From an uncultured Candidatus Nemicrothrix sp. (GTDB lineage: Bacteria; Actinomycetota; Acidimicrobiia; Acidimicrobiales; Acidimicrobilacustridaceae): a DNA stretch of 49,772 nucleotides. Below, piece after piece: positions 41,868-49,772 of the stretch. Position 1 is the stretch's first letter, and each line of letters begins with the position of its first letter. Where the stretch lies: assembly GCA_903867185.1 (NCBI GenBank), contig CAIPQK010000154.1:1-49772 (forward strand), in the 5' to 3' direction. A program made the translations under genes and the position numbers. Under the pieces are notes generated by a model. That model did not search any database. It was not told the DNA's origin and was given only the letters and a program-made list of their open reading frames with translations.

Positions 41868-43466
41868 GTGTGCGCACCCGTTCTTCGGTCAGACTGCACC
41901 CCTGTGACTGCCGAGCTCGATCTACTTGTTGTCGGTTCTGGCGTCGCCGGACTTTCCGCCGCCGTGCGCGCCGCGGCCCGAGATGGTGTTCGCGTGGGAG
42001 TCCTTACCAAGGGTCCGCTTGAGCAGTCGACAACCAGATGGGCCCAAGGTGGAGTAGCTGCTGTTCTTGGTGGTGATCCCGACTCCACTGATCTGCATCT
42101 GGCTGACACGCTCGCTGCCGGCGCTGGGCTTTGTGACGTTGATGCGGTGCGCATTCTGGTTGAAGAGGGTCCGCTTCGAGTTCGTGATCTGGTTTCACTT
42201 GGGGCGCGATTCGATCGCGACGCTGAAGGCAAGTTTGAATTAGCGCGCGAAGGCGGACATTCATTGCCGCGAATCGTTCACGCCGGCGGTGTTGCTACTG
42301 GGGCCGAAATCGAACGAGCGCTGGTTGCTGCGGTTCGAAGTGAAGCAACAGAAATTCATGAGCACGCGTTTGCTCTAGACCTTGTGGTTGAAAATGGTCG
42401 ATGCGTTGGTGTTCGTGCCGCCTTGGCCGATGGAACGGTCGGGGTTGTTCGTGCCAGAAATGTTTTGTTGGCTTCAGGCGGAGCTGGGCAGATCTTTTCG
42501 GTAACGACGAATCCACTTGAGGCGACTGGTGACGGCATCGCCATGGCATTGCGCGCTGGTGCTGCAGTGGCCGATGTTGAGTTTGTGCAGTTTCATCCGA
42601 CTGCGCTTCACCATCAGCGCATGCCACGTCCGTTGCTTTCCGAAGCATTACGAGGTCATGGCGCTCTCATTCGCGACATCAACGGCGAACGATTCGTCGA
42701 TGAAATGCTTCCGCGTGATCAAGTCAGTCGAGCGATGGTCCGCCGCATGATCGAATTACATACCGATCATTGCTTGCTCGATGTGACTGGTCTCGATCAA
42801 TTCGATGTTCGATTTCCAACCATCGCCGCGATGCTTTCCGGTCTCAAGTTCGATCCCTCCCAAGATCTCCTTCCGATTGCTCCAGCAGCGCATTACCTGT
42901 GCGGTGGCGTTCTCACCGACCTCAACGGCGCGACGAGCATCCCGGGTCTGTGGGCTGCCGGTGAAGTCGCGTGTTCAGGTGTGCACGGCGCGAATCGACT
43001 GGCATCAAATTCATTGCTCGAAGGAATGGTGTTTGGGGCTCGCGTTGTTGAAGCAATCGAACTGGGTATCGGCGCTCCGGAACTGACGGGCGCTATGCGA
43101 GCACTCGATGGTGACGGCGGCCGTCGCATCGAGGGATGGAGTGCGCCAGCTTCGTTGTCTTCAGTCGTCGAAGGTGACACCGACGCCCTCGCGACCGCTC
43201 GTGATGACATGCAATGGGCAATGACCGTTGGTGCCGGAGTCGTGCGAGATTCGAGTTCGCTTTCAGCGACGGCGGCAAAGGTTGAGCACGCCCGCACCCT
43301 TGCCAATGCCACTGGAGTCGCCGCGTGGGAGCTGGCAAACCTGACCGCAGTGGCCACTGCTCTCCTCGTTGCCGCTGAAGCTCGCACGGAAAGTCGTGGT
43401 GCGCATACCCGTGACGATTGCCCGTCGCTGGACCCGAATTTGGCTCTGCGATTGGTGATCGTCTGA
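41868..43466 (+). CDS. nadB: L-aspartate oxidase
   Basis: A 532-residue FAD enzyme oxidising aspartate to iminoaspartate for quinolinate synthesis. The dinucleotide fold begins LLVVGSGVAGLSAAVRAA; TTRWAQGGVAAVLGGDPDS, EFVQFHPTALHH and GEVACSGVHGANRLASNSLLE are typical of the succinate dehydrogenase flavoprotein family in this subgroup. GTG 41868 has a gggg element upstream; GTG 41904, which omits 12 residues before the fold, is an alternative. nadA is not in the window. Confidence 0.94.
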   Translation: MCAPVLRSDCTPVTAELDLLVVGSGVAGLSAAVRAAARDGVRVGVLTKGPLEQSTTRWAQGGVAAVLGGDPDSTDLHLADTLAAGAGLCDVDAVRILVEEGPLRVRDLVSLGARFDRDAEGKFELAREGGHSLPRIVHAGGVATGAEIERALVAAVRSEATEIHEHAFALDLVVENGRCVGVRAALADGTVGVVRARNVLLASGGAGQIFSVTTNPLEATGDGIAMALRAGAAVADVEFVQFHPTALHHQRMPRPLLSEALRGHGALIRDINGERFVDEMLPRDQVSRAMVRRMIELHTDHCLLDVTGLDQFDVRFPTIAAMLSGLKFDPSQDLLPIAPAAHYLCGGVLTDLNGATSIPGLWAAGEVACSGVHGANRLASNSLLEGMVFGARVVEAIELGIGAPELTGAMRALDGDGGRRIEGWSAPASLSSVVEGDTDALATARDDMQWAMTVGAGVVRDSSSLSATAAKVEHARTLANATGVAAWELANLTAVATALLVAAEARTESRGAHTRDDCPSLDPNLALRLVIV

Positions 43467-43507
43467 CCGGTTCGCTCTGGTCGGGCTCGGCAGGGCAGGC
43501 TTTCGGA

Positions 43508-44368
43508 ATGTCAGATCTGCTTCAGCCGCCCCGAGTCGTTGTCGTTGATGCGGTCGAACGTGCCCTCGCCGAGGATCTCACGCCACTTGGCGACCTCACT
43601 TCTGCACTCCTTCCTCAAGACTTGGTCGCAACTGCGCGCTTCGTAGCTCGCAGCAAGGGCGTCATTGCTGGTCGACTTTGCGCGGCGGAAACCTTCGCCC
43701 AGGTCGATCCGGCTGTAGTTCTCGAATGGTCGGTCAATGACGGTGACACCGTCAGCCCAGGTTCGGTGATCGCCACGGCGACTGGTTGCTTGGCATCGAT
43801 CCTGACTGCAGAACGCACGGCACTGAACTTTCTCGGACACCTTTCGGGTATCGCCACACGAACAAGTGAGTACGTCGCTGAAGCAGCAAAGGGCGGAAGT
43901 GCGTATGTGTGGGACACGCGAAAGACCACGCCTGGATTGCGAGTGCTTGAGAAAGCTGCGGTTCGCGCCGGCGGTGGACGTAACCATCGCGGCAACCTTT
44001 CCGACTGGATCCTTTTGAAAGACAACCACATCGCGTTGTTTGGCATCACCGATGCAGTTGCCCGTTCTCGTTCAATGTGGCCAGCACGAACCGTTCATGT
44101 TGAATGCGACACGGTTGAGCAAGTTCATGAAGCGCTTGCGGCTGGTGCCGATGCGTTACTGCTCGACAACATGACGACCGACAAGATCCGTGAATGTGTG
44201 GCAGTTGCTTCTGCTTCGCATCGCCGTCCGTTGCTCGAAGCATCTGGCGGGATCACTCTTGAGACGATTGCGTCCTACAGCGCCGCGGGTGTCGATTGCA
44301 TCTCGGTCGGTGGACTTACGAATTCTGCTCCGGTGCTCGATATTGGACTCGACATCGAGCCGGCATGA
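43508..44368 (+). CDS. nadC: Nicotinate-nucleotide diphosphorylase (carboxylating)
   Basis: A 286-residue quinolinate phosphoribosyltransferase. DAVERALAEDLTPLGDLTS opens the N-domain; ERTALNFLGHLSGIAT, TRKTTPGLRVLEKAAVRAGG and NHRGNLSDWILLKDNH form the active site. ATG 43508 is chosen because an upstream in-frame ATG at 43418 would overlap nadB. Its stop overlaps the possible coaX start (ATGA). Confidence 0.96.
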   Translation: MSDLLQPPRVVVVDAVERALAEDLTPLGDLTSALLPQDLVATARFVARSKGVIAGRLCAAETFAQVDPAVVLEWSVNDGDTVSPGSVIATATGCLASILTAERTALNFLGHLSGIATRTSEYVAEAAKGGSAYVWDTRKTTPGLRVLEKAAVRAGGGRNHRGNLSDWILLKDNHIALFGITDAVARSRSMWPARTVHVECDTVEQVHEALAAGADALLLDNMTTDKIRECVAVASASHRRPLLEASGGITLETIASYSAAGVDCISVGGLTNSAPVLDIGLDIEPA

Positions 44369-44382
44369 CGGAGGAACCACGA

Positions 44383-45177
44383 ATGCTTCTCGCTGTTGAT
44401 GCAGGAAATACACAGACGGTTGTAGGTCTTTACGATCTCGATGGTGGAACCGCAGCTGGGCGTCGCCCAGAAGCCGGCCTTCTTGACCACTGGCGGATCT
44501 CTACCGCTGCCGATCGCACCGGCGATGAGTACGCGGTCATGTTGCAGGGCTTCCTTGCTCTCCGGCGCAACAGTTTTTCCGATATCGATGGAATTGTTAT
44601 TTCCTCTGGCGTTCCGCAAGTAACTGCGACGTTGCGTCAGGTCACTGCGCGTCACTTGGATTTTGAGCCAATCGTCATTGGTCCCGGCGTCCGCTCCGGC
44701 ATCCGCATCGATTACGACAACCCCAAAGAGGTCGGTGCCGATCGCATCGCGAATGCTGTTGGCGCGTACGACCTGTACGGCGGGCCGACGATCATCGCTG
44801 ATTTCGGAACGGCAACAACTTGCGATGCCGTTTCTGAAGATGGGGTCTACCTCGGTGGCGCAATCGCCCCTGGCATCGAAATCTCGATGGATGCGTTAGT
44901 TGGCCGGGCATCGGCATTGCGAGCGGTGGAACTCACCGCACCGCGCAACGTTCTGGGAAAGTCCACGGTGGAATCGATTCAGTCGGGTGCTGTTTACGGA
45001 TTCGCCGCGCAGGTCGACGGTTTATGTGACCTGATCGAAGCGGAACTGGGAACGTGCACGGTGATTTCCACGGGGGGACTAGCGGAAACAATTACGCCGT
45101 TCTCAAAGCGCATTCAACACACCGAACCATGGTTGACACTGCATGGTCTTCGGTTGATTTACGAAAAGAACGTCTGA
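44383..45177 (+). CDS. coaX: Type III pantothenate kinase
   Basis: A 264-residue enzyme phosphorylating pantothenate, the first committed step to CoA. The ASKHA-type phosphate loop is LLAVDAGNTQTVVGL; GADRIANAVGAYD and IIADFGTATTCDAV carry catalytic Asp and base-binding residues. ATG 44383 is preferred over ATG 44365 because cggagg lies 8 nt upstream and the protein then begins at the usual MLLAVD. Together with panC it links pantothenate and CoA synthesis in this run. Confidence 0.93.
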   Translation: MLLAVDAGNTQTVVGLYDLDGGTAAGRRPEAGLLDHWRISTAADRTGDEYAVMLQGFLALRRNSFSDIDGIVISSGVPQVTATLRQVTARHLDFEPIVIGPGVRSGIRIDYDNPKEVGADRIANAVGAYDLYGGPTIIADFGTATTCDAVSEDGVYLGGAIAPGIEISMDALVGRASALRAVELTAPRNVLGKSTVESIQSGAVYGFAAQVDGLCDLIEAELGTCTVISTGGLAETITPFSKRIQHTEPWLTLHGLRLIYEKNV

Positions 45178-45193
45178 CGCTTCGCTTCGCTGG

Positions 45194-46219
45194 TTAGGCC
45201 GCAGAGCGAACAGTGCCGAGCAAATGTTCGGCAGCGGCTTCGAGAGCAGTGACTGCTTCGGTGCCGGCATACGGAGCCAGTGCCCGCTGCCCGGCTTCAA
45301 CATACGAACGAGCAGTGTCGAGCGAGTCTTTGACCGACGGTGATGAACGCAACAGCGTGCGAGCACGACCAAGCGTGTCGGGATCTTCGACCGGTTCGAT
45401 GGAACCGTCGGTGGGCGCAAGTTTCACCAGCAGTGAACGCAGTTCATCGGCTTCGGCTCCGCCAGCAGCAAGTGTGCGAATCACCGGAAGGGTGTAGGTG
45501 CCTTCAACGAGGTCATGGCCGGCAGGTTTGCCCAATTCTTCGTCGGTGGACGTGACATCGAGCAGGTCGTCGACGATCTGGAATGCCATGCCGAATGAAT
45601 TGCCGAACGTGGTGAGCGCATCGATCTGAGGGCGAGGAAGGTTGGCGACGATTCCACCGACCCGACATGCCGTGCCGAGCAGTGATGCGGTCTTGCCATC
45701 GATCGAACGTAGGTAGGCCTCTTCGGTGCGGTTAAGGCTGAACGCGTGTTGCAGTTCAAGAATTTGGCCCTCGCACAGTTTGGCGATGGTTGCTGCGAGT
45801 AATCCGGCAACTTCGGTTCCGAGCGACGCAGCAATCTCAGAAGCTTTTGCCAGCAAGTAGTCGCCAGCGAGGATGGCCTTGAGGTTGCCCCATCGCGCGT
45901 TGACGCTCTCGACAGTGCGACGGGTCGTGGCATCGTCCATGACATCGTCGTGATAGAGCGATCCGAGATGAACCAGCTCAACTGACACAGCGCCCATGAT
46001 GACCTCAGGGGTGGCAGCGCCCATTTCGGTGGCTGAGGTTGCTGCCGAAGTGACGCAGAAGGCAGGACGAACGCGTTTGCCGCCGGCGAGAATTAAGTGG
46101 CTGGCGACCTCGGTCAGAAACGGGTCTTCGGTAATCACCGAGGCCTGCAGCGCGTCCTCGACCCGGGCAAGGTCGGCCTGCAGCACAGGCAACTGGAGGA
46201 GGGGCGAGGCGCTTGCCAT
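45194..46219 (-). CDS. Polyprenyl diphosphate synthase
   Basis: A 341-residue trans-isoprenyl diphosphate synthase that builds the long prenyl chain of menaquinone. The first Asp-rich motif is [14 protein letters not shown] and the second is [22 protein letters not shown] binds IPP. Chain length (hepta- to decaprenyl) cannot be read with certainty. ATG 46219 is supported by TAACGT ending 6 nt upstream. It is convergent with coaX. Confidence 0.95.
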   Translation of the reverse strand: MASASPLLQLPVLQADLARVEDALQASVITEDPFLTEVASHLILAGGKRVRPAFCVTSAATSATEMGAATPEVIMGAVSVELVHLGSLYHDDVMDDATTRRTVESVNARWGNLKAILAGDYLLAKASEIAASLGTEVAGLLAATIAKLCEGQILELQHAFSLNRTEEAYLRSIDGKTASLLGTACRVGGIVANLPRPQIDALTTFGNSFGMAFQIVDDLLDVTSTDEELGKPAGHDLVEGTYTLPVIRTLAAGGAEADELRSLLVKLAPTDGSIEPVEDPDTLGRARTLLRSSPSVKDSLDTARSYVEAGQRALAPYAGTEAVTALEAAAEHLLGTVRSAA

Positions 46220-46225
46220 AGCGCC

Positions 46226-46231
46226 ACGTTA
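46226..46231 (-). promoter_or_regulatory. -10 box TAACGT for the polyprenyl synthase gene
   Basis: On the minus strand the box ends 6 nt before ATG 46219, implying a leaderless transcript. Confidence 0.5.
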
Positions 46232-46338
46232 GGCCCGCGGCCGGTTCGGACCTCAACCGGGCGGACAGGTTCAGAACTCCTTGTGACAAAGGCACGGCGA
46301 ACGTGGATTTCCGACGAGGCGATCTCGGAGGTGATGGG

Positions 46339-46344
46339 TACACT
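46339..46344 (+). promoter_or_regulatory. Possible -10 box TACACT of clpC
   Basis: TACACT lies 37 bases before GTG 46382, which would give a leader of about 30 nt. No convincing -35 was identified. Confidence 0.35.
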
Positions 46345-46381
46345 CACGTCACGTAACCCCGTCTGGGAAGCAGGTCACAAA

Positions 46382-48901
46382 GTGTTTGAACGGTTCACCG
46401 ATAGGGCCCGCAGGGTCGTCGTGCTGGCGCAAGAAGAAGCGCGACTCCTGAACCACAACTACATCGGCACTGAGCACATCCTGCTCGGGCTGATCCACGA
46501 GGGCGAAGGCGTCGCCGCCAAGGCCCTCGAGTCTCTGGGCATTTCGCTCGAGGCCGTGCGTTCGCAGGTCGAAGAAATCATCGGTCAGGGCGGCTCATCG
46601 CCGAGCGGTCACATCCCATTCACACCGCGTGCCAAGAAGGTTCTCGAACTCTCGCTGCGTGAAGCACTGCAGCTTGGTCACAACTACATCGGCACCGAAC
46701 ACATTCTTCTTGGCCTCATCCGTGAAGGCGAAGGCGTTGCTGCCCAGGTGCTCGTCAAACTTGGCGCCGATCTTTCTCGAGTTCGCCAGCAAGTCATTCA
46801 GTTGCTTTCTGGCTATTCCGGTCCTGGTCCGCAACAGGGCGAAAAGGCCGGAGCCGCTACTGGCGGTTCGAGCGAAGCGTCACCGAGCGGTTCGGCAGTG
46901 CTCGATCAGTTCGGTCGCAATCTCACCCAACTCGCTCGCGAAAAGAAACTCGATCCGGTAATCGGTCGTGCGCGCGAAACCGAACGCGTCATGCAGGTCC
47001 TCAGCCGTCGTACCAAGAACAACCCTGTTCTTATCGGCGAGCCCGGCGTCGGAAAGACCGCAATCGTCGAAGGTCTTGCGCAAGCAATCGCTTCTGATCA
47101 AGTTCCAGAAACTTTGCACGGCAAGCAGCTCTACACGCTCGATCTGGGCGCGCTTGTTGCCGGCTCGCGTTACCGCGGCGATTTCGAAGAGCGCCTCAAG
47201 AAGGTGCTCAAAGAAATCAAGACACGCGGCGACATCATTCTGTTCATTGACGAAATCCACACCCTCGTTGGTGCTGGTGCTGCCGAAGGCGCAATCGATG
47301 CGGCCAGCATTCTCAAGCCGATGCTTGCTCGTGGTGAACTCCAAACCATTGGTGCCACCACACTCGACGAGTACCGCAAGCATCTCGAAAAGGACGCTGC
47401 ACTTGAGCGTCGTTTCCAGCCGATCAAGGTTGAAGAGCCCACTGTCGCCCACACCATTGAAATCCTCAAGGGTTTGCGCGATCGCTACGAAACCCATCAC
47501 CGCGTCACCATCACCGATCAAGCGCTCGTTGCTGCGGCCAACTTGGCCGACCGCTACATCGCCGATCGTTTCCTTCCCGACAAAGCCATCGACCTCATCG
47601 ACGAAGCCGGTTCGCGTTTGCGTATTAAGCGAATGGAAACGCCACCCGATTTCAAGGAACTCGAAAACGAGATCACCAAGGTCGTGACCGAAAAGAAGGA
47701 AGCGGTCGAGGCCCAGCAGTTCGAAGAGGCCGGTCGTTTGCGTGATCGCGAGAAGGAACTTCTTGCGCAGAAAGAAACCAAAGAGCAGGAAATGAAGGAC
47801 TCCGGCATCGACTTGTTTGACGAGGTCGATGAAGAAGCCATCGCCGAGGTGCTTTCACTCTGGACCGGCATTCCCGTTTACCGACTCACTGAAGAAGAAA
47901 CCGCTCGACTTCTGCGTATGGAAGACGAACTGCATAAGCGAGTCATTGGTCAAGAAAACGCCGTCAAGGCAGTGAGCCAGGCCATCCGTCGAACGCGTGC
48001 CGGCCTCAAAGACCCCAAGCGTCCTTCGGGCTCGTTCATCTTCCTCGGCCCATCGGGTGTTGGAAAGACCGAACTGGCCAAGACCCTCGCCGAGTTCTTG
48101 TTCGGCGATGAAGATTCGCTCATTTCGCTCGACATGTCTGAGTACCAAGAGAAGCACACCGTCAGTCGTCTTGTCGGTTCGCCTCCTGGCTACGTCGGTT
48201 ACGAAGAAGGCGGACAGCTCACCGAAGCAGTGCGTCGCAAGCCGTTCTCGGTTGTGCTCTTCGACGAAATCGAAAAGGCCCATCCCGACGTCTTCAATAC
48301 GTTCTTGCAGATCCTTGAAGAAGGACGACTCACCGACTCACAAGGCCGTTCGGTCGACTTCCGCAACACCGTGCTGATCATGACCTCAAACCTGGGTACT
48401 GCCGATCTTCGTAAAGCCAACATTGGTTTTGGTAAGTCCGACGAAGCCGTGTCGTACGAGCGCATGAAGGAAAAGGTCAACGATGCACTCAAGGCGCATT
48501 TCCGCCCTGAGTTCCTGAACCGCATCGACGACACCATCGTGTTCCATGAACTTTCCAAGACAGAGGTCACGACCATTGTCGATCTGCTCATCAAGCGAGT
48601 CACCAAGCAGCTTGAAGGCCAGGGCATTGGTCTTGAACTCACCGAAGCGGCGAAGTTCCTGCTGGCCGACAAGGGTTACGACCCCACGCTGGGTGCTCGT
48701 CCACTGCGTCGTGCCATTCAACGCATGGTGGAAGATCCGCTTTCCGAGCGTCTGTTGTGGAAGGAATTCCGCGCCGGTCAGAACATCGTGGTCGACGCCG
48801 AACCCGATCCCGAAACCGGCGATCGCATCATCGTGTTCCGTGCCACCGAGGGCTTCGAGCCCCCGCCCATGGAACTGGCCGAAGCAGGCGCACCCGAATA
48901 G
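46382..48901 (+). CDS. clpC: ATP-dependent Clp protease ATPase subunit ClpC
   Basis: An 839-residue AAA+ unfoldase for ClpP. Two Clp N repeats ([14 protein letters not shown] twice, residues 20-140), AAA1 with Walker [10 protein letters not shown] (about 219-227), a UVR domain ([18 protein letters not shown], about 440-460) and AAA2 with [10 protein letters not shown] (about 556-565) are complete. GTG 46382 gives the usual beginning [20 protein letters not shown] 46334 would add 16 residues. It is divergent from the polyprenyl synthase gene. Confidence 0.97.
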   Translation: MFERFTDRARRVVVLAQEEARLLNHNYIGTEHILLGLIHEGEGVAAKALESLGISLEAVRSQVEEIIGQGGSSPSGHIPFTPRAKKVLELSLREALQLGHNYIGTEHILLGLIREGEGVAAQVLVKLGADLSRVRQQVIQLLSGYSGPGPQQGEKAGAATGGSSEASPSGSAVLDQFGRNLTQLAREKKLDPVIGRARETERVMQVLSRRTKNNPVLIGEPGVGKTAIVEGLAQAIASDQVPETLHGKQLYTLDLGALVAGSRYRGDFEERLKKVLKEIKTRGDIILFIDEIHTLVGAGAAEGAIDAASILKPMLARGELQTIGATTLDEYRKHLEKDAALERRFQPIKVEEPTVAHTIEILKGLRDRYETHHRVTITDQALVAAANLADRYIADRFLPDKAIDLIDEAGSRLRIKRMETPPDFKELENEITKVVTEKKEAVEAQQFEEAGRLRDREKELLAQKETKEQEMKDSGIDLFDEVDEEAIAEVLSLWTGIPVYRLTEEETARLLRMEDELHKRVIGQENAVKAVSQAIRRTRAGLKDPKRPSGSFIFLGPSGVGKTELAKTLAEFLFGDEDSLISLDMSEYQEKHTVSRLVGSPPGYVGYEEGGQLTEAVRRKPFSVVLFDEIEKAHPDVFNTFLQILEEGRLTDSQGRSVDFRNTVLIMTSNLGTADLRKANIGFGKSDEAVSYERMKEKVNDALKAHFRPEFLNRIDDTIVFHELSKTEVTTIVDLLIKRVTKQLEGQGIGLELTEAAKFLLADKGYDPTLGARPLRRAIQRMVEDPLSERLLWKEFRAGQNIVVDAEPDPETGDRIIVFRATEGFEPPPMELAEAGAPE

Positions 48902-48925
48902 GGCATGTCTCCAACGGATTTTGGC

Positions 48926-48954
48926 AAGAGCCCGGGCCCAGCGCTCGGGCTCTT
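48926..48954 (+). terminator. Hairpin terminator after clpC
   Basis: A 9-bp stem (aagagcccg and cgggctctt) with an 11-nt loop is followed by a short tcg tail. It lies 25 bases after the clpC stop. Confidence 0.7.
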
Positions 48955-48992
48955 TCGCGCACGGCGCCACGGACTGTGTGCGATTGCGCTGG

Positions 48993-48998
48993 TAGGTT
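48993..48998 (+). promoter_or_regulatory. -10 box TAGGTT, leaderless-type
   Basis: The box ends 7 nt before GTG 49006; no Shine-Dalgarno sequence is present. Confidence 0.5.
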
Positions 48999-49005
48999 GC
49001 GCGTC

Positions 49006-49772
49006 GTGAACAAGAATCGTCGACTGCAGCGCGTCTTCGTGCTTCTTGCGCTCGTCGTTGTGGTTGCCGCAGGTTGTCGTGTTCAGATCGAAACCAAGAT
49101 TGATGTTGGTCTCGACGGCAAAGGCACGATCACACAAGGCATCGGATTCGATGACGCTGCGCTGAAGCGAGTTGGCGATCCAGCGCAAGCGCTTCGAGCC
49201 GATGACTTAGTGAAGGCTGGATGGGAGGTCGACGCTGCCTCTAAGGATGGAGACCTCACCTGGATTCGCGTGCATCACTCATTCGCTACTCCTGAAGAAG
49301 GCACCGCGCTTCTCGCCCAATTGAGCGGTCCTGATGGTCCGTATCGCGACATGCTCATCAAACGGTCCGATGGGTTGCTGTCGACCGCGGTAAAAGTGAC
49401 TGGTCAGATCGACACAACTGCTGGCCTTCAGATGTTTGGCGATCAACAGTTAGCTACGACTCTGGGTGGCGATGCATCTGGCGGATTGCTCGCCAAGATT
49501 GAAGCGGAAGAAAAGGCGCCGCCGGCCTCGATGGTCGGACTCGACCTGATCGTGACTGCCGGTGGAACGACCAAGACCTACAACGCTTCGTTTACCGATA
49601 CCGATACTCAAAAGGTGAAGGTCAGTTCCTCAAAGGACAAGTTCCTCCAGATCCTTGAAGCACTCGTGGTGTTTGGATTGGCGGCTCTCACCGCCACGGT
49701 GATTGGCCTCCGATATCGCAAGCGCCGCCTGCGCACCCGTCGCCTCATGCACTCTCGCGGCCGGCGCTGGTA
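49006..49772 (+). CDS. LppM-like lipoprotein with C-terminal membrane helix (3' end at the window edge)
   Basis: At least 255 residues, open to the window end; the last two bases TA could be the first two of a stop codon. The N-terminus is basic then hydrophobic with lipobox VAAGC, so it is lipidated. The body (about 25-215) has the beta-rich pattern of actinobacterial LppM proteins (RVQIETKIDVGLDGKGTI). A hydrophobic helix (ALVVFGLAALTATVIGL) and a basic tail rich in Arg follow. Lipoprotein plus a second membrane anchor is typical of LppM, whose role is linked to the cell envelope. It starts with a TAGGTT box 7 nt before the GTG. Confidence 0.75.
   Translation, partial: MNKNRRLQRVFVLLALVVVVAAGCRVQIETKIDVGLDGKGTITQGIGFDDAALKRVGDPAQALRADDLVKAGWEVDAASKDGDLTWIRVHHSFATPEEGTALLAQLSGPDGPYRDMLIKRSDGLLSTAVKVTGQIDTTAGLQMFGDQQLATTLGGDASGGLLAKIEAEEKAPPASMVGLDLIVTAGGTTKTYNASFTDTDTQKVKVSSSKDKFLQILEALVVFGLAALTATVIGLRYRKRRLRTRRLMHSRGRRW

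Noticed and set aside
41868-41903. The first 12 codons of nadB as certainly coding
   Set aside because: GTG 41904 sits closer to the dinucleotide fold. I kept 41868 because of a weak upstream gggg, but the start is unresolved.
46097-46381. A 95-residue upstream extension of clpC
   Set aside because: It crosses the polyprenyl synthase gene and promoter region. The family begins at the [12 protein letters not shown] segment, reached from GTG 46382.
1-49772. CRISPR arrays, insertion sequences, rRNA genes, defence islands
   Set aside because: No regularly spaced direct repeats, transposase-like frames or rRNA segments were recognised by eye. No gene-free stretch exceeds 300 bases.

Overview
The window reads as a chromosomal core segment of a moderately GC-rich actinobacterium, most likely from the class Acidimicrobiia. 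This rests on actinobacterial gene orders and families: a GlnR-type orphan regulator with two glutamine synthetases and GlnE, the minimal Tad pilus block beside a DEAH helicase and topA, a SigR/RsrA-type thiol-stress pair, a DUF2342 metalloprotease beside tilS-hpt, and a folate/pantothenate run ending at coaX and clpC. No insertion sequence, prophage, CRISPR array or composition break was seen. The class assignment is inference, because no rRNA gene is present.

Layout. 1-2900: the 3' end of an erpA-like gene, an odd two-[2Fe-2S] protein fused to a molybdopterin-type domain, a RidA protein, a small membrane protein and a cold shock protein. 2979-12635: a nitrogen-assimilation block with glnR and a GSI-alpha glutamine synthetase on the minus strand, divergent GSI-beta glnA on the plus strand, a lipoprotein nuclease, a nitroreductase, an amidohydrolase and the adenylyltransferase glnE. 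12681-17614: nadE, a hypothetical gene, an RpoD-family sigma factor, small membrane proteins and a HAD phosphatase. 17731-23755: a translationally coupled tad operon (CpaE, TadA, TadB, TadC, pilin, TadE) converging on an MrfA-like helicase. 23898-27143: a STAS protein coupled to NhaA, an acyl-CoA dehydrogenase and a cupin. 27293-33535: topA, an MFS exporter, tmk and holB. 33590-34730: tRNA-Thr(CGT), a SigR-like sigma factor starting 3 nt after the tRNA, its zinc anti-sigma factor and a 44-residue membrane protein. 34735-45177: the metalloprotease, tilS, hpt, folE, folP, a degenerate tyrosine-phosphatase-like protein, folB, folK, a DUF2520 protein, panC, nadB, nadC and coaX. 45194-49772: a polyprenyl diphosphate synthase, clpC and an LppM-like lipoprotein cut at the window edge.

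How it works together. GlnR, two glutamine synthetases and GlnE form a transcriptional plus post-translational nitrogen circuit. Four half-sites at 11-bp spacing between the two glnA genes are good candidates for the GlnR operator. Folate, pantothenate/CoA and NAD biosynthesis are packed into one largely coupled gene run. Many genes that begin transcription units have a TAnnnT box 6-8 nt before the start codon and no Shine-Dalgarno sequence, which points to widespread leaderless translation. Internal genes mostly use ATGA/GTGA overlaps.

The observations I rate highest are the tRNA-Thr/sigR junction, the Cys-to-Ala phosphatase-like protein inside the folate operon, the candidate GlnR operator, the STAS protein lacking its phosphorylatable serine coupled to nhaA, and the reduced Fe-S/molybdopterin fusion.
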